64,000 nt of DNA from Tolypocladium sp. Sup5 PDA-1 (GCA_000750105.3 JPHH03000016.1:434001-498000); one strand, 5' to 3'; counted from the stretch's first letter, positions 1 to 11,984 are shown. The notes: generated from the letters alone by a model not told the origin. Numbers and translations: made by a program.

Positions 1-129
1 TTGACTGCGAAACCTCTCCTGCTGAGCGCAGGCAGTCAAGCCTTACCAATAATCCACAGCGCAAATTCACTTTGGGAAGCATATTGAGAACTCTTCAGCT
101 ATTCATTGCGGAATTCTCTCACTGCCTGT

Positions 130-131
<2 letters not shown>

Positions 132-165
<34 letters not shown>
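132..165. repeat. (TC)17 microsatellite
   Basis: An uninterrupted run of TC dinucleotides about 500 bp upstream of the SNF2-family gene. It lies in the presumed promoter or 5' UTR and is pyrimidine-rich on the coding strand, as is common upstream of fungal genes. The rest of 1-660 shows no convincing gene: the short ORFs there are low-complexity translations of the repeat and its flanks. Confidence 0.95.
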
Positions 166-167
<2 letters not shown>

Positions 168-660
168 TCAGCATTCATCGCTTTCTCTCATCATCCCCCT
201 CCAGCTCCAGTCTCCTGTGCTCCATCTCTGTTGTTCCTACATCAACCCACCGTTTTTAACTGCGCCGGAGAAATACCAAGCAGCGCCTCTTGATGGAATC
301 CGAGAGACTTTCTGACTGATCTCTGGCTTTGATCATCCTGGAGCAAGCCTCGCATCCTGTTGAGGTCGAGTCCTGCCACGTGGAATAAACATCTTTCTGC
401 AACACCTTTCCACCCCAGCGCAAGTACCTCGATTTATTTACTCTCACACAAGCCTGCTTGCTGTTTCCTTTATCACACAGGCCGGCGCGACGCTGTCTCT
501 ACTCCTCTTTTGCACTACGGGGACAAATGCCCTGCCCTTCTGGACATTTCTTATCCTTTGACCCGCCACCTATCACAGATCTCAATCTCTTTGATGCTGA
601 TAATTCAACCTTAATTTAGCTTCTCAATCAGATTGCATTCATGTCTAAACATCCGGGACT

Positions 661-3600
661 ATGAATGAGCCACAGTACCCAGGGGGGCTCACTTCGCCTC
701 GCCCGACACCAGACGCGGAGTCCAGTTTAATTCGAGACTCTCAGAGCCACCCACAACACAACGGCGACACGAAAGCAGATGGCCAATTGACCGGGAACAA
801 CATAAAACAGGAACGAGATTCTCCCCCTGCTCCGCCTAACCATGGTCGGCCGCACGAGCTCGCCCAAGAGCAATACAAGGAAGAGGACGAAGACAAAGTG
901 AAACTCCAAGTGGGAAGAACTGCGGCCTCCCCTCCGCCAAAACTTGACGAGAATGAGGACGACTTTGGCTTAGATAAAGTTGAAGATACCGGCGGCTGCG
1001 ACCAACATGAGAGCGCCAATGACCAGGGGCGTGCCTCTTCTAAAGGGGGCTCGGAAAGCGCCACAGACTCCGAGCACTCATCTTCAGACTCGGAGTTTGA
1101 AGGCGAGTCCTCAAGCGACGATGAAAGCGTTCATGCTACAGATAAGCGTCGCCGCCGTGATAAATCGTCGAAGTCAAAAAAGCCAGCAGACGAGAAGCGA
1201 GAGAGGCAAAGCCCGGCGAAGAATGCTCGAGCATATATTGCCCGCCTTCACCAAGCCGAGGATGAAGCTGCGGAGAGGAAGAGGAAGAGGGGCCTTGAGG
1301 ACCAACATGCTAGTGGAAACAAGAAGAAGCCAACCAAGAACATGGCAACAGGCACTTTGTCACTTCTCGCTGACGAGCAGGACGACGATAACAATTCATC
1401 AGCCACAGCTCCTCTTATGAAAGCTATTACGGCAAGCACAAAAAAGACGGCGCTTGCTTTGATGAAGCAAAACATCCCCGCCGGGTCTGACATGAGAAGA
1501 GCCAAGACGCAACACAAGGATCTGGACGAAGCTACCCAGCTTTTTGGCTACAAGCAGGTAAAGCATGAGGGTGGCAATTGGAGGCTGAAAAATATGAAGA
1601 CGGCACTGAAGCCACACCAACTGACCGCCACGGCATGGATGGTCAAGAGAGAGCTCGCCAGGACGGGGCCATTTGGTGGCATACTCGCTGATGTCATGGG
1701 TATGGGAAAAACCATGATGAGCCTCGCTTGCATCTCAGGAAATCCCCCCGAGGATGACGACATCAAAGAGTTTTCCCGTACGACATTGGTGGTAGTCCCT
1801 AATAAATCTGTGGCAATGCAATGGAAGGAAGAGGCCCAAGACCATTGCAAGAAGCCGGTGGGTGAGTGGGTTTCAGTCTACTGCCGAAAGGACGACAGGC
1901 CGAAAGGCTTGGTCAAAAGAACCAGGGTCCTGTAAGTGTTGTGCATATCCAATACCTCCTGATTTGGATTTTATGCTAATGGGAAAAGTATCACAACCTA
2001 CCATGAGCTCACAAATCAATATCCGTCGGAACGAACCATGGAACAGTTGAAGAAGAGGTGGGAGGGCAACGAGTCGTCCTACAACAGGGCTGTCGCGCAG
2101 AAAATGGGTGTCCTGTTCAAGACAAGATGGTACAGGGTCATCTTGGATGAGGCGCACGCTATTAAAAACATTAGCAGTCGAAGTGAGTTGCCTTCATTTC
2201 TGCGATACAGGAGGCCATGTGCTGATAAGTTCAAGCCACAATGGTATGCTGCGAGCTCATCAGTAAATACCGCTGGGCACTGAGCGGCACTCCACTCGCA
2301 AACTCAGTGCTAGGTAAGCGCTCCCGCAAGAAGCGCCCCTGAACAAGGGTGAATTCTCACTAAACTTGCGCCAGAACTCTTCCCATACCTCAAGTTTATC
2401 GGATGTGGTTACACAGACAGCTTACGGGACTTCAAGTCCAAGTACATGACCGAGGCAAGTTGAGCCTAAACGAAACGCAGTTGATACCGTTCTAACGAGC
2501 GTGATTCTTAGGGCAAGGCCAACGAGAAGTTTGAAGCCCTTATTTCCACGTTCATGTATCGCCGGTAAGGACTCTTTTTGATACGATGTGGGACATATAC
2601 TGACTGTTTATCGGCAGGACCTTGAAGGACAGCTTTATGGGATCTCGTATTCTTGATCTACCTAGCAGCCAGTCTGAAGATCTTTGGTTTCCCCTCTCAA
2701 CAGAAGAAACGCTCCTCACTATGTATGTGAATCCTGCCCTTATTCCCTGATCCAATGAAAACCATGCTGACCAAGTTCGAGGCTTGTACACTCTCATTCT
2801 GCAGAGCGAATCCGCGAAGCCGATGAGCAAAAGAAAGCCAAAAAGGCACAAGGCAATACAGGCACAGGTGAATCTGAGCGCTCACTTGCCGAATTCCGAC
2901 TGCAGCGGTCAATGCTCATGAGAGTGCGACAATCAGTCTCCCATCCTTTCAATCTGGAGAAACTGCTTCGCACTGAGGTCACAACAGAGGAAATCCAGAG
3001 GCTAAAGGCCAGCTTTGAAGAGCTTGGCGCCAAAGAGTCAATTTTGGACCAGATAATGGCTGGTGGAAGCAACGATGGTCGCCTCGACAAATACCGGACA
3101 GGTCTGGATTTCTTACGGCAACGCAATGAGCCTGTTTTTGGCGGACACTTCAGGTGGGACGTGATGCTGGACATGTTTCTGCACGAGCTGGAGGCAAGAA
3201 ATGTCACCTGCAGCAGCTGCAAGAAAGCGAGACCACCAATTAGGCCGGTTCGGCTTGAGACGGTAAGTGACGAGGTTGGTCGCCTGGCGAGTTTCACGAC
3301 GCTGACTGAGCAAGTGTGGCCACTACTACTGTGAGGCGTGCTATTTACTCGCACTTCGCCAAACGTACAAGGCACGTGCACAGAGGAAAGATCCTGTCCC
3401 GGTAAGTTCTGAGAATCCAAAGCCGTCATCACGTACTAATACCTAGGGGAGAGTGAAACCTGCCTCGCGCCTGACTGCACTCAGAGCATTCTGAGCCAGG
3501 CAGAATTCAAGACGTTAGAGCATATCACCCACGAGGCAAGTGTAAAAAAGCTCCGAGAGCCGGGTAGAGATGCCAACGAGGTCCAGATCACTCGAGATGA

Positions 3601-4351
3601 AGCCGAGAACGGATGCTTCATTGCTAGCGCACAGCTCGATACGTGTCCACTGCCTCCTAGCACCAAGCACACGGCGACAATGGCTGTGCTTAATACCTGG
3701 TTAACAAACCACCCAGAAGACAAGATCATTGGTACGTGGTCTAATTATTGCTGACTCCGATATCCGCTCACGCCGTCCTACCAGTCTTCGTCCAGTTCAT
3801 CATGACAGGAAAGGTCTTAGGGCGCATGTTAGAGATGGCTGGGTATAAGAGTAACTTCTTATACTACTTCGGGGGAATGTCGCAGCCTCAGAAAGACAAG
3901 GCTATAAAAGACTTCAAGAAGGATTGTGAGAAGAGGGTCCTGGTCAGTCACATCTCATACCTCTAGGTTTCCCCCGCATTCGCTAATACCGATTGATTAG
4001 GTTGCCTCCATGAAGTGTGGAGGACAGTCGTTGAACCTAAACGTTGCAAACCGGGTTATTATAGTCGACCCTTGGTGGAACACTACAGCGGAACAACAGG
4101 CCTTTGGCCGAGTCTTGCGAATTGGACAAGAAAAGAATTCGCACCTGGTCCGGATCATGGTGGACGCTAGTATTGACCAGACCATGTCCAACTTGCAGAA
4201 GGTAAAGTCGGAGGAGATTGACTATGCCCTGCAGGACGATGGCCATATTCCACCCGAGATAGACGACGAAGAGCTACAGAAGATGCTTGCGCCGGGCGAC
4301 TGTACGCGAAGGAAGAACAGCAAATCCACGACATGCATGAAGAGGAAGTGA
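661..4351 (+). CDS. SNF2-family DNA-dependent ATPase with RING finger (RAD16/RAD5-like)
   Basis: Predicted Swi2/Snf2 ATPase, probably nuclear, for chromatin remodelling or DNA repair. My exon model is 661-1931, 1989-2182, 2236-2313, 2375-2454, 2512-2564, 2618-2722, 2782-3262, 3315-3401, 3452-3731, 3785-3942 and 4001-4351, giving 1045 aa in frame throughout. Residues 1-250 are acidic, serine-rich and basic by turns, and look disordered. The Walker A-like segment (GMGKT) is near residue 347 and the DEAH box near 476. A Cys/His cluster near 737-765 (CSSC, then CGHYYC..C) is a RING finger inserted between the helicase lobes, as in the RAD5/RAD16 group. The C-terminal lobe has the QAFGRVLRIGQ motif. 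Intron 4 (2455-2511) only fits the reading frame with a GC donor. The start is the ATG at 661. The exact subfamily is uncertain. Confidence 0.88.
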
Positions 4352-5073
4352 TCGGGTGGAGGCGGGTTCCTAGAGAACCTGGATGTTGATTCAGCGGGGG
4401 AATGAGAAAAAGACTCCAGACACAAGCAGCCATGCTTACAGGGACATGAACGCTTGGGTCACGGAGAAATGGGCAAGCCTGGAGGGACGGATATCTGAGG
4501 TGAAAAAGCATTTCTTAGGTGAAAAGGTCAGCTAGATTATGGCGCGACTACGTTGAGAATATAAGGGCAGCAGAAAAGTCAGCTACGGATGCAGAACTCG
4601 CCTTCATTGAGCTTTCAACCAGACTTGAACATGTCTTCTGCAACTCCTGATTAATGGTTATCTAGGGGGACTAGCCAAGGTTCTACTTCGTAGAAACCGT
4701 GCGTTATCCTTTGTCACGTAGAATATTGCGCATGGGCAAGTTCAAAACAAAGCGATGCTACCCCTTGCGTCGGTTTGTATCCGTACATTTAAGTGGTCCG
4801 TCTGCCGAGAGTTTTCGCGACGGCGTGTACAGGCGTTAGGCAGCACGGTGGCCGAGCCAACATCAGCAACGTGCCCAAGGCCCCAACCAACTGCGAAGTC
4901 GGCTGGCCCGCAAAGTAACAAGCCAAGGCGGTGGGACAAAGCGACGTGGACTGTCTATGGTGCCCTGGAAGAGCGAGACTCACGTCGCTTGCCGTTCCCT
5001 ATCCATCAGCAACCCCCTCACCTTCAACCTGACAAGCAGCTAGACGAGTTTGAACTGTTTGTCGATTGACAGA
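4352..5073. other. intergenic region, no supported gene
   Basis: About 720 bp between the SNF2-like gene and the next gene. A 104-codon ORF starts with ATG at 4755, but it has no recognisable domain, signal peptide or conserved composition and runs into the promoter of the next gene. I treat it as chance and see nothing else here. Confidence 0.5.
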
Positions 5074-6096
5074 ATGGAAGGGCCAGAGAAACGACTCGGA
5101 GCGGCATGCCCCAACGGTGGCAATTTTTTCGTTTGCGGAGACAAGCCGCTACGCTTCGTGGGTTGCTGCGGAACCAACCCTTGCGATACTGAGAACGGCG
5201 ACTGTCCCGACGACAAGCTCGAGACGACGACGTTTAACAGGACCGCCTACGATAAGATCCTTCCGCAAGCTTGCTTGGGTAGTGGGAATAGTACGCCGCT
5301 ATGGTACACTTGCGCCTACTCGGTGCCGCCGTTCATGGGATGCTGTGCCGAGAACCCGTGCCGCCCTGCGGGCTGCTCGCCCAAGGCCCTACGACCGGCC
5401 ATGCTGAGCAACGATACGGAGGCCGCTGCTGTGTTTCTGCCAATGGCTGTCAGCTCATCGACGCAGTCAAGCGCATCAATGTCGAGTGCCACAGCCACAA
5501 GCTCCTCTCTTGCCTCGATTTCTACAAGTGCCGTCACTGCCACGCCTGTAGCGACTGAGGTTCTAGTTGGCAGTCATCACGAGGTATCAAAAGGAGCCGT
5601 GGCTGGCATCGCCGTGGGCAGCACTGTCGGCGCCATCATACTCCTAGGACTGCTGGTTTTCTGGTTCAAAAGGTTTTCAAGGCTGAGACGCCAAAGATCC
5701 CAAGCAGGGATCCACCGGCATACAGGTGGACAGCCTTACCACCAGGAACAGAACTTCGCATCGGGGCCTCACAGCATCATGCCTCATCTACAGGGGGTGC
5801 CCTACCGCGACATGAGGTCCCCTACTTACCCGCCTTCTGCGGGCTATCAACCGGCTCATTGTATTCACCAACCGATACAAGCGGTCGAGCTGCCGGCGGT
5901 CGAGCTGCAGGCGACGACAAACGAGGCCAAAAGAGCCATCTCGAGAGCTGCTACGGTGGAGGAATCGCCTTGTCTTGGGAAAGAGAAGAAGGACGAGGCA
6001 TCTGGCATGACTGCTCCGTTGCAACCTCGCCAGAGCCGCCCGTTCGAGCTGGAAGATCCGAGTACCCAGCACCCTGATGCGAAAAGGACGTATTGA
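5074..6096 (+). CDS. cysteine-rich single-pass membrane protein, function unknown
   Basis: A 340-aa single-exon gene. The open frame begins upstream at 5050 with TTG, and the first ATG is at 5074. Residues 1-110 hold about a dozen cysteines with two CCGxNPC-like motifs (GCCGTNPC and GCCAENPC), suggesting a disulphide-rich domain built from two related halves. A Ser/Thr/Ala-rich stretch follows (about 125-170), then one transmembrane helix (about 180-203) ending in basic residues, and a cytoplasmic tail rich in Pro, Gln and charge. This layout resembles fungal wall-stress sensors and WSC/Mid2-like proteins, but there is no obvious N-terminal signal peptide, so topology would depend on the internal helix. 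I know similar hypothetical proteins from Hypocreales but no assigned function. Confidence 0.75.
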   Translation: MEGPEKRLGAACPNGGNFFVCGDKPLRFVGCCGTNPCDTENGDCPDDKLETTTFNRTAYDKILPQACLGSGNSTPLWYTCAYSVPPFMGCCAENPCRPAGCSPKALRPAMLSNDTEAAAVFLPMAVSSSTQSSASMSSATATSSSLASISTSAVTATPVATEVLVGSHHEVSKGAVAGIAVGSTVGAIILLGLLVFWFKRFSRLRRQRSQAGIHRHTGGQPYHQEQNFASGPHSIMPHLQGVPYRDMRSPTYPPSAGYQPAHCIHQPIQAVELPAVELQATTNEAKRAISRAATVEESPCLGKEKKDEASGMTAPLQPRQSRPFELEDPSTQHPDAKRTY

Positions 6097-7765
6097 GAAG
6101 AGAGGGACTATTTGCTGTTTGTAGGGATATGCAGACTTCTGATGGAATTATTTCTGGATAGGTATTGCTCAAGGTTGTTTCATGAATCGGGTTCAAGGAG
6201 GCCATTCCCACTTGCAACATCCGCATCGTGCATGGATGGGCCTGCCGACACGGAACTTCATCGGCGGCGTCGGAGAGGCAAAGGGAACCTTGACTGTACC
6301 ATGAGCGCCCACGACGGCCTTTGTCGAGTTCTGGGTCGACAGTGTTGGGTCTAAGATGCAGCTCTCCTTGATCGCCGAGGCGACCTCCCAGTATGAGCAC
6401 CACATAACATTACTGTCGGCCCTGATCGGCATCCATGTCCCCTACGTCGCGACGGTCGGATTGGGCCCGGAGTTCGGCGTTGGCTGGGATGTCAAAGTCG
6501 AGACAGCAGGCACGGGCATTGATTCTCGGAGTCCAGGGTCGTTGCATTGACGATACAAGGTGCGGATTGTAAGAGGCGACGAAACATCCTAACCTCTATA
6601 TGTTCTTTTATTTCCTCCTTATGCCCGTTTAGGAAGGAGGAAAGACGATGAAACACCTTATTCCTGTTAACCTCTTTTTTAAGGCTGCTTTAGCCCCTGG
6701 AACTAACCGACAAGTTCAGAGCCTGAAACAGAAGTCATCTGATGGTACGGAGTACGGGAATAGTACAGTAGTGCATTAACCAGTCTCCGCTTTCAAGAGG
6801 TCTAGCTGTTTCTACTCGGCGGATACCTTGTTCGGACGGCAGGCGGCGATCAATTGAGGTTTTTGGATTTCGTGACAGGACGGATTTCCCGCGAGATTGG
6901 CAGAAGATCAGCAGCCCAAACAATGGGGTTCGGACGGTTACCGAAGTGTCGGTTGTGATCGACGAGACGTACTTCGTAGTTAGTTCGTCCCAAGGCCTCA
7001 ATTCAAACAAAACGTGCGTGAGCATGTCCCTACAGAGCAATTGAAGCCTCCCATTCGACAGACATTCCATCGCGTGATGATTGCCTCACCGTCCGGCGTC
7101 AACCCCAGCTCCCGTTCCCGCAATCTACCGGTCCCATGGTTCAATGCATGCCTGCGGGAGCAGAGCAATTTCAAATACCATCTATTCTTTTCTCAAGCAT
7201 CTAACAACAAACCAGTCATGCAGTCCCGAAGGCGGAGGTGCCTCGGACGAACAAATCGGATCTGATCATATAAGTGCAACGGCGGCGATCCCAGCTTGAT
7301 TACTGTGACCCTCCCTGGTCTTGGCGCTCCCGAGTCTAAGCCCCCGATTTACGTGCACGAAGTCCTGTCCTGACATCTAATGACTTCCCCACCTGTAGAA
7401 GGCATTCTAGTGAACCCATAAGTTTCTGAAACGAGCGTACCGGGAGTTGTCAATGCTGATTGCCTAATTCCAGTGCGTCACGGCCAACATGTGTAAGTGT
7501 CAGGAGTATCCACGGCCTTCTCTGCGCCACCTTCTACAACGAGAACAAGTCCACGGAGTACTTCGCCGAGGATTGATTAACAAGTCTCTGAAGTAATATA
7601 AAAGACCTCGACAGTCGCCCACAGACTTCGAAATGGAAGCGTTCATCCGTAGCCAGAGCCGCGCTTCCTCATTCCTTTTCACAGTAGTCCCAGTCTGGAA
7701 CTGACAGGCTACTTTTCGTTCATTTTCCATTTTCTGTCCAATCTTTACTTTTCCCACTTTTCAAC
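6097..7765. other. long intergenic region, no supported gene
   Basis: About 1.67 kb. Short ORFs on both strands, such as 6193-6432 on the minus strand, overlap one another and show no family signature. A decayed gene at 6100-6550 cannot be excluded, but I cannot name it. The last 200 bp are the promoter of the M43 protease gene. Confidence 0.5.
7597..7603 (+). promoter_or_regulatory. TATA-box candidate of the M43 protease gene
   Basis: TATAAAA lies 163 bp upstream of the protease ATG, followed by a pyrimidine-rich leader. Position and orientation fit a core promoter. This is inferred from sequence only. Confidence 0.4.
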
Positions 7766-9233
7766 ATGTTTCTCAAGTCTATCCTCGTGGCAGGATGCAT
7801 GGCCACCGCCATGGCCGCCACAATTGGCCAAAAGGAGGAGCTCTTCAAATGCGGTGCACCACCCCCGACTGAGGAGCACCGCAACATTACTAGGCGACTT
7901 GCAGAGCGCGAGGCGCACTTCAACGAACGTCGTCAGGTCAATGGCGCTGCTATCAGCGTTGATGCGTACGCTCATGTTGTCTACGCCAGCCAGAATGCTG
8001 CTGGCGGCTTCCTGGCTGTAAGATTAAGCCACTAGATCTCTTCTTTTCAACCGCGACTGACGTGATCTACAGGAAGATGTCATCAAACAGCAGTTCCAGA
8101 AGATCAACGAGCATTACTCTTCCACCGGCTTTACGTTCAATCTCAAGGGCGTCGACTACGAGCAGAACCAGCAATGGGCCAGTGCTCAGGATGAAATGGG
8201 CATGAAGTCTAAGCTGCGAAAGGGTGGATACGGAGACTTGAACATCTACTACGTCGCAACCCTCGGAGGAGGAGCGAGTGGTGTTTGCTATTTGCCCACC
8301 ACTGCGTATCCGGGATCGCAGATCAACATCATTGACGGATGCAACGTTGTGGCCAGTACCGTCCCCGGAGCCACCGGCGGCGACAGGAACATGGGCCAGA
8401 ACGACATGGTCACCACCCATGAAATCGGCCACTGGCTTGGTTTGTACCACACGTTCGATGGCGGCTGCAGCGGCGAGGGCGATTTGGTCGCCGATACAAC
8501 GCCTCAGAGGGCGCCAACACGTGGATGCCCATCAAGCAACCCACCTCACTCTTGCGGCTTGGCTCAGGCGGACCCTATCTTCAACTTCATGGACTACGCG
8601 TCTCCGTAAGTGAAGCGTCTCTTTCTGGCTGTACAAATTTTTGACACCTTGAAATACAGGCCATGTGCTAGGGAGTTCACCGCGGGCCAGATCAACCGCA
8701 TGAAGAGCTCCTGGAAGCAGTTCCGCCAAGGGAAGCAAGGCGGCGGCAACAACGGTGGCGGCGGTTCTCCTCAGCCTCCTACCAAGCCCACAAACCCCGG
8801 AAATGATGGCAACTCTGGCTTCCCTGGAGATGGCGGTAACGGAGGCTTCCCCGGAAATAATGGCAACTCTGGCTCCCCTGGAGACGGCGGCAACGGAGGC
8901 TTCCCTGGAGACGGCGGTAACCCAGGTTTCCCTCAGTTCCCACCCTCGCAAGGCAACCCCGGCGCTCCTGGCTCTGGCTTCCCACCTTTCCCAGACAGCC
9001 AGGGGAACCCTGGCTTCCCTGGCTTCCCTCCTGTCCCCGGTGGTCAGGGTGACCCTGGCTTCCCTGGTGGATTCCCTCCTTTCCCAATCAACATCGAAAC
9101 TGGCGCCGACGGCTCCGATGGCTGGTTTACTTGGTTGTCGAACTGGGTCCGCCGCCGTGCCTTCACTCCTGAGAAGAGGGCGGACATTCCCGACGAAATT
9201 GCTGCTCTTCGCCAGACGGAGACTGGCTGGTGA
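7766..9233 (+). CDS. secreted M43 (pappalysin-type) metalloprotease with collagen-like C-terminal tail
   Basis: Predicted extracellular zinc endopeptidase. Exons 7766-8017, 8073-8605 and 8660-9233 give 452 aa, and both introns are canonical. An N-terminal signal peptide (about residues 1-18) is followed by a pro-segment. The M43/metzincin zinc site HEIGHWLGLYH lies at about 200-210, and a Met-turn (NFMDY) sits just before intron 2. The cysteines near 156, 174 and after the zinc site match the usual fungal M43 pattern. Typical fungal members end near residue 280-300. Here a low-complexity Gly/Pro/Asn/Phe tail with repeated GFPG-type units runs from about 306 to 405, followed by a short unique C-terminus. 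The tail is in frame and continuous with the catalytic exon, so it is not an annotation fusion. Possible roles for the tail are surface attachment or oligomerisation, which are speculative. Confidence 0.9.
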
Positions 9234-9960
9234 TGGGCGCGACATGTTCCGTGTATCGGTAAAGCATAGCGGCGGCGCGAGTTGAGGTGAAGCGGTGACG
9301 ATTTCTTTCGCTGTATAAGATTCTTCAGATGCACATGGGCATCTTTTGTTTGGTTTCTACTAGTAGCGTGGTCTACTCGTATATACATCAATGGCAGAGC
9401 CAAATTGAGGCTTGATATTGCTACATTAACCACCTTCACCGTAAGCCTGAAGGTGTTTGGATTTCCTGTGTGAGACCAATCATTATGGGGAGCATTAGCT
9501 GCCTCCAGCCAACCGATAAATGTAGGACCGACTCCCCGGTTCCAGTCTCACCGAGTTCTTGCTTTTGCATCTGCACCGGTTTGAAACAGGAGTCGACCCA
9601 CCGCCTCGCCCTCGGCCGACATGGCGTAATAGCGCTTTCTAGAATTAATCTATATTCTACCACATATGTGGATCTCTATCCACTGTCACAGAAAACAGGC
9701 CAGGCTATGAATCATGGTTGATGCATAGTAGTGGAAGGATGATTGGAGGCGCAAATGCGAACCACAGAGGTCGGTAGATGCTGAAATAGTAAGTGGAGGT
9801 GAAGGAATTGATTCAAATTAACACGTTTTCGCCACTCAAGGATTGATTGAGCACCTGTTCTACTTGGTTCATGGCCACGGAACATCCAGCGAGTTTAAAT
9901 AAACGGAGGAGGACTAACATTATTGCTTAGACCGAGAATAGTAAACTGTTGATTCCCTCT
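9234..9960. other. intergenic region between convergent genes
   Basis: About 730 bp between the 3' ends of the protease and acetyltransferase genes. It presumably holds both 3' UTRs and terminators. I see no conserved ORF or repeat. Confidence 0.5.
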
Positions 9961-10708
9961 TTACGCTCTTGCAGGATGCTTCACCAAAATACTTGTTACG
10001 TACACCCCTTCTGCACCCCACGGCTTGAGATCTTGTGTAAGCTGATCCAGCATCTCGAACCCATTTTTCTTGTACATGCCTAAAGCGTTACCGCCCATGG
10101 CAACTAGGAAGATGTCTATTCCGAGCTTACTCGCCTGCTGGATGCCGGACTTGACGAGCATGCTGGCCACTCCCTGTCGCTGGTGATCGGGGCGTACACC
10201 AAGATAATCGAGCTCTGTTCTTGTGGTCAGTCTGATGCGGAGCGACAGCCGTGGCGCCAAGGAAGGGCGACTTACTCATATATGGCCCTTTTGGTGCATG
10301 CTTTCGCATCATCTCATGAATCGGCTCATCGACGGCATCCATATCGGATCGAGAATCCCACACTGTATTGGCATAAAGCTCCTGGAATGCGTGTTTGTCC
10401 TTGTCGCTGACATCCGGGGTTTGCGCCTCCAGCCAGCTGTCCCTGTGCGACTCGGGCAATATCCATCGAGAGTAGCCCACAATCTCGCCGGTGGCAGAGT
10501 TGATGACTTTCTGATGCCTTCTCACGCTCCTGTCGTTCAGGAGGTTCATGGGCATCCTGGTTGTCGAAGCGGCGATGATCAACTCAAGAGGCTTGCCAAC
10601 CCACAGCATGTTCCACCAGGTCTCTTCCCAGAAAGCAGACATGTTGTTTTTGGCCAGCCCGGGGGCATCATTGACAGCGCAGTTGGGGACAAGAGTGTAA
10701 GCTGCCAT
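9961..10708 (-). CDS. GNAT-family N-acetyltransferase
   Basis: Predicted acetyl-CoA-dependent N-acyltransferase. On the minus strand, exon 1 is 10708-10276 and exon 2 is 10214-9961, joined by a 61-bp GTAAGT...CAG intron, giving 228 aa. The acetyl-CoA pyrophosphate-binding motif A (VRPDHQRQGVASMLV, of the R/QxxGxG/A type) opens exon 2, followed by the usual YKKNGFE motif B-like segment near the C-terminus. The N-terminal third (WWNMLWV, then HQKVINS and GEIVGYSRW) is typical of fungal GNAT proteins of unknown substrate. The ATG at 10708 is preferred because the upstream frame has no homology-like content. The substrate cannot be read from sequence. Confidence 0.82.
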
Positions 10709-11813
10709 GATTGATGCCGTCACTATCGTACAGGATGTGAGGTTGTGGGCCTGAGAAATTCGTGGGGCTGTTGGGATGGAAGGTGACTGGAGTCTGTCTG
10801 TTGTGAAAACTGTGTATGCGCAATGCGACGATCGGCGGCGTCTGTGAGGGATGACACTCCTGATATGTAGCTTGGATCGCCATTCAGACACAGTGTCCTT
10901 CGCGGCTCAGTTGCCTTTTTAGCTGCCGGCCGTGCCGCTATTCCGAGAGCCAGCTTAGTTGAACAATTCCACGTCGAAGACCTGGCCAATTGCAAGCAAG
11001 TCAAATTTAACTCGTAGCTTCTGCCTAATCGCCAATTGCCCCAAGAATTGCCCTTCACGGGGGTGTGTGGCACAGCCAGCCAGTAGTGCTGATGTACGAA
11101 ACTACGGATGCGTGGTCCGAGTTTCATGTGGTTGAGCGAGTCACCAATTCATAATAAATTGAGAACGACATCTAATTAGGGGACGAGGTCTTGGACTTTG
11201 TCTATTATTATTAGTTTATATGTCGAAAAGCTACTTGTAGTGGTTCGAATCGTCCTCTCCACTGCGCCTATGGTGAGACTCTGTGAAACAATCACGTCAG
11301 ATCATCCGTAAATAAGTCACACCTTAATGCCTTTATTGTATGTAGGAGATTCCTTGCGCTGTAAATGCTCTTGGAAACTTCAGGTCTTATTCATGCAAAG
11401 GAAATCGCAATCACTGTGGCGGAAAAGCGACTTCAGGACGAAGTAGAACCTCAAAGTTCAAACCCTCGGATGGTGTCACAAGCCAACGATTGACAATCCG
11501 AGGCGATGCACGGTTGGCCCCCGATGCTAGCGTCTTATCAGGCACCTACAAGACTACAGACGCAGTCAGCAAGCCATCAACCACCCCACTTGAATCTCGA
11601 TCTTGATGCGAGACTCCTCGATGACGTGGCCTTAACTGCCGACTACCTTGGCGTCGAGAACGAAGTTTGTGCTCTAATTCCCGCCTTCATACGGCGCTGG
11701 CACCAGCGAGACCCTGGATCCTTTACTTGCCAGGGTTGGGTGATAGCTACAAGTAGGGCCTCTCAAGACTACCCGTTCTTGACTCCAAACTGACCATATG
11801 GCGTTGCCTCAAG
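10709..11813. other. intergenic region, no supported gene
   Basis: About 1.1 kb upstream of the acetyltransferase. A 95-codon ORF at 11506-11793 has no recognisable domain. The DNA becomes AT-rich around 11150-11220. Nothing else is supported before the NLR-type fragment. Confidence 0.45.
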
Positions 11814-11984
11814 ATGGGTCCCCTCAGCGGCGCCGCGAGTATCATTGCCGTCCTCCAACTGTCCTCCAAGCTCGTCAAGTTTATCACTGAGCTTATGAGA
11901 TACATGTCGTCTCTATTGATGCGGATACAAACGGGTCGCTATGGACCGTTTGACTCCGTTTTGCTATCTGAGTTACCGAAATAG
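11814..11984 (+). pseudogene. truncated N-terminus of a fungal NLR/ankyrin-type protein
   Basis: A 56-codon ORF. Its first 25 residues (MGPLSGAASIIAVLQLSSKL and onward) match the start typical of fungal NACHT/ankyrin STAND proteins, whose N-terminal helix usually reads like xDPLSVAASIIAVLQLTxKVV. After that helix the frame decays and stops at 11982-11984. No NACHT, ankyrin or WD sequence follows. I read it as the surviving 5' end of a lost NLR-like gene. The identification rests on pattern memory and covers only one helix. Confidence 0.5.

Noticed and set aside
4755..5069. A 104-codon ATG-started ORF before the Cys-rich membrane protein
   Set aside because: No domain, and it overlaps the leader of the next gene.
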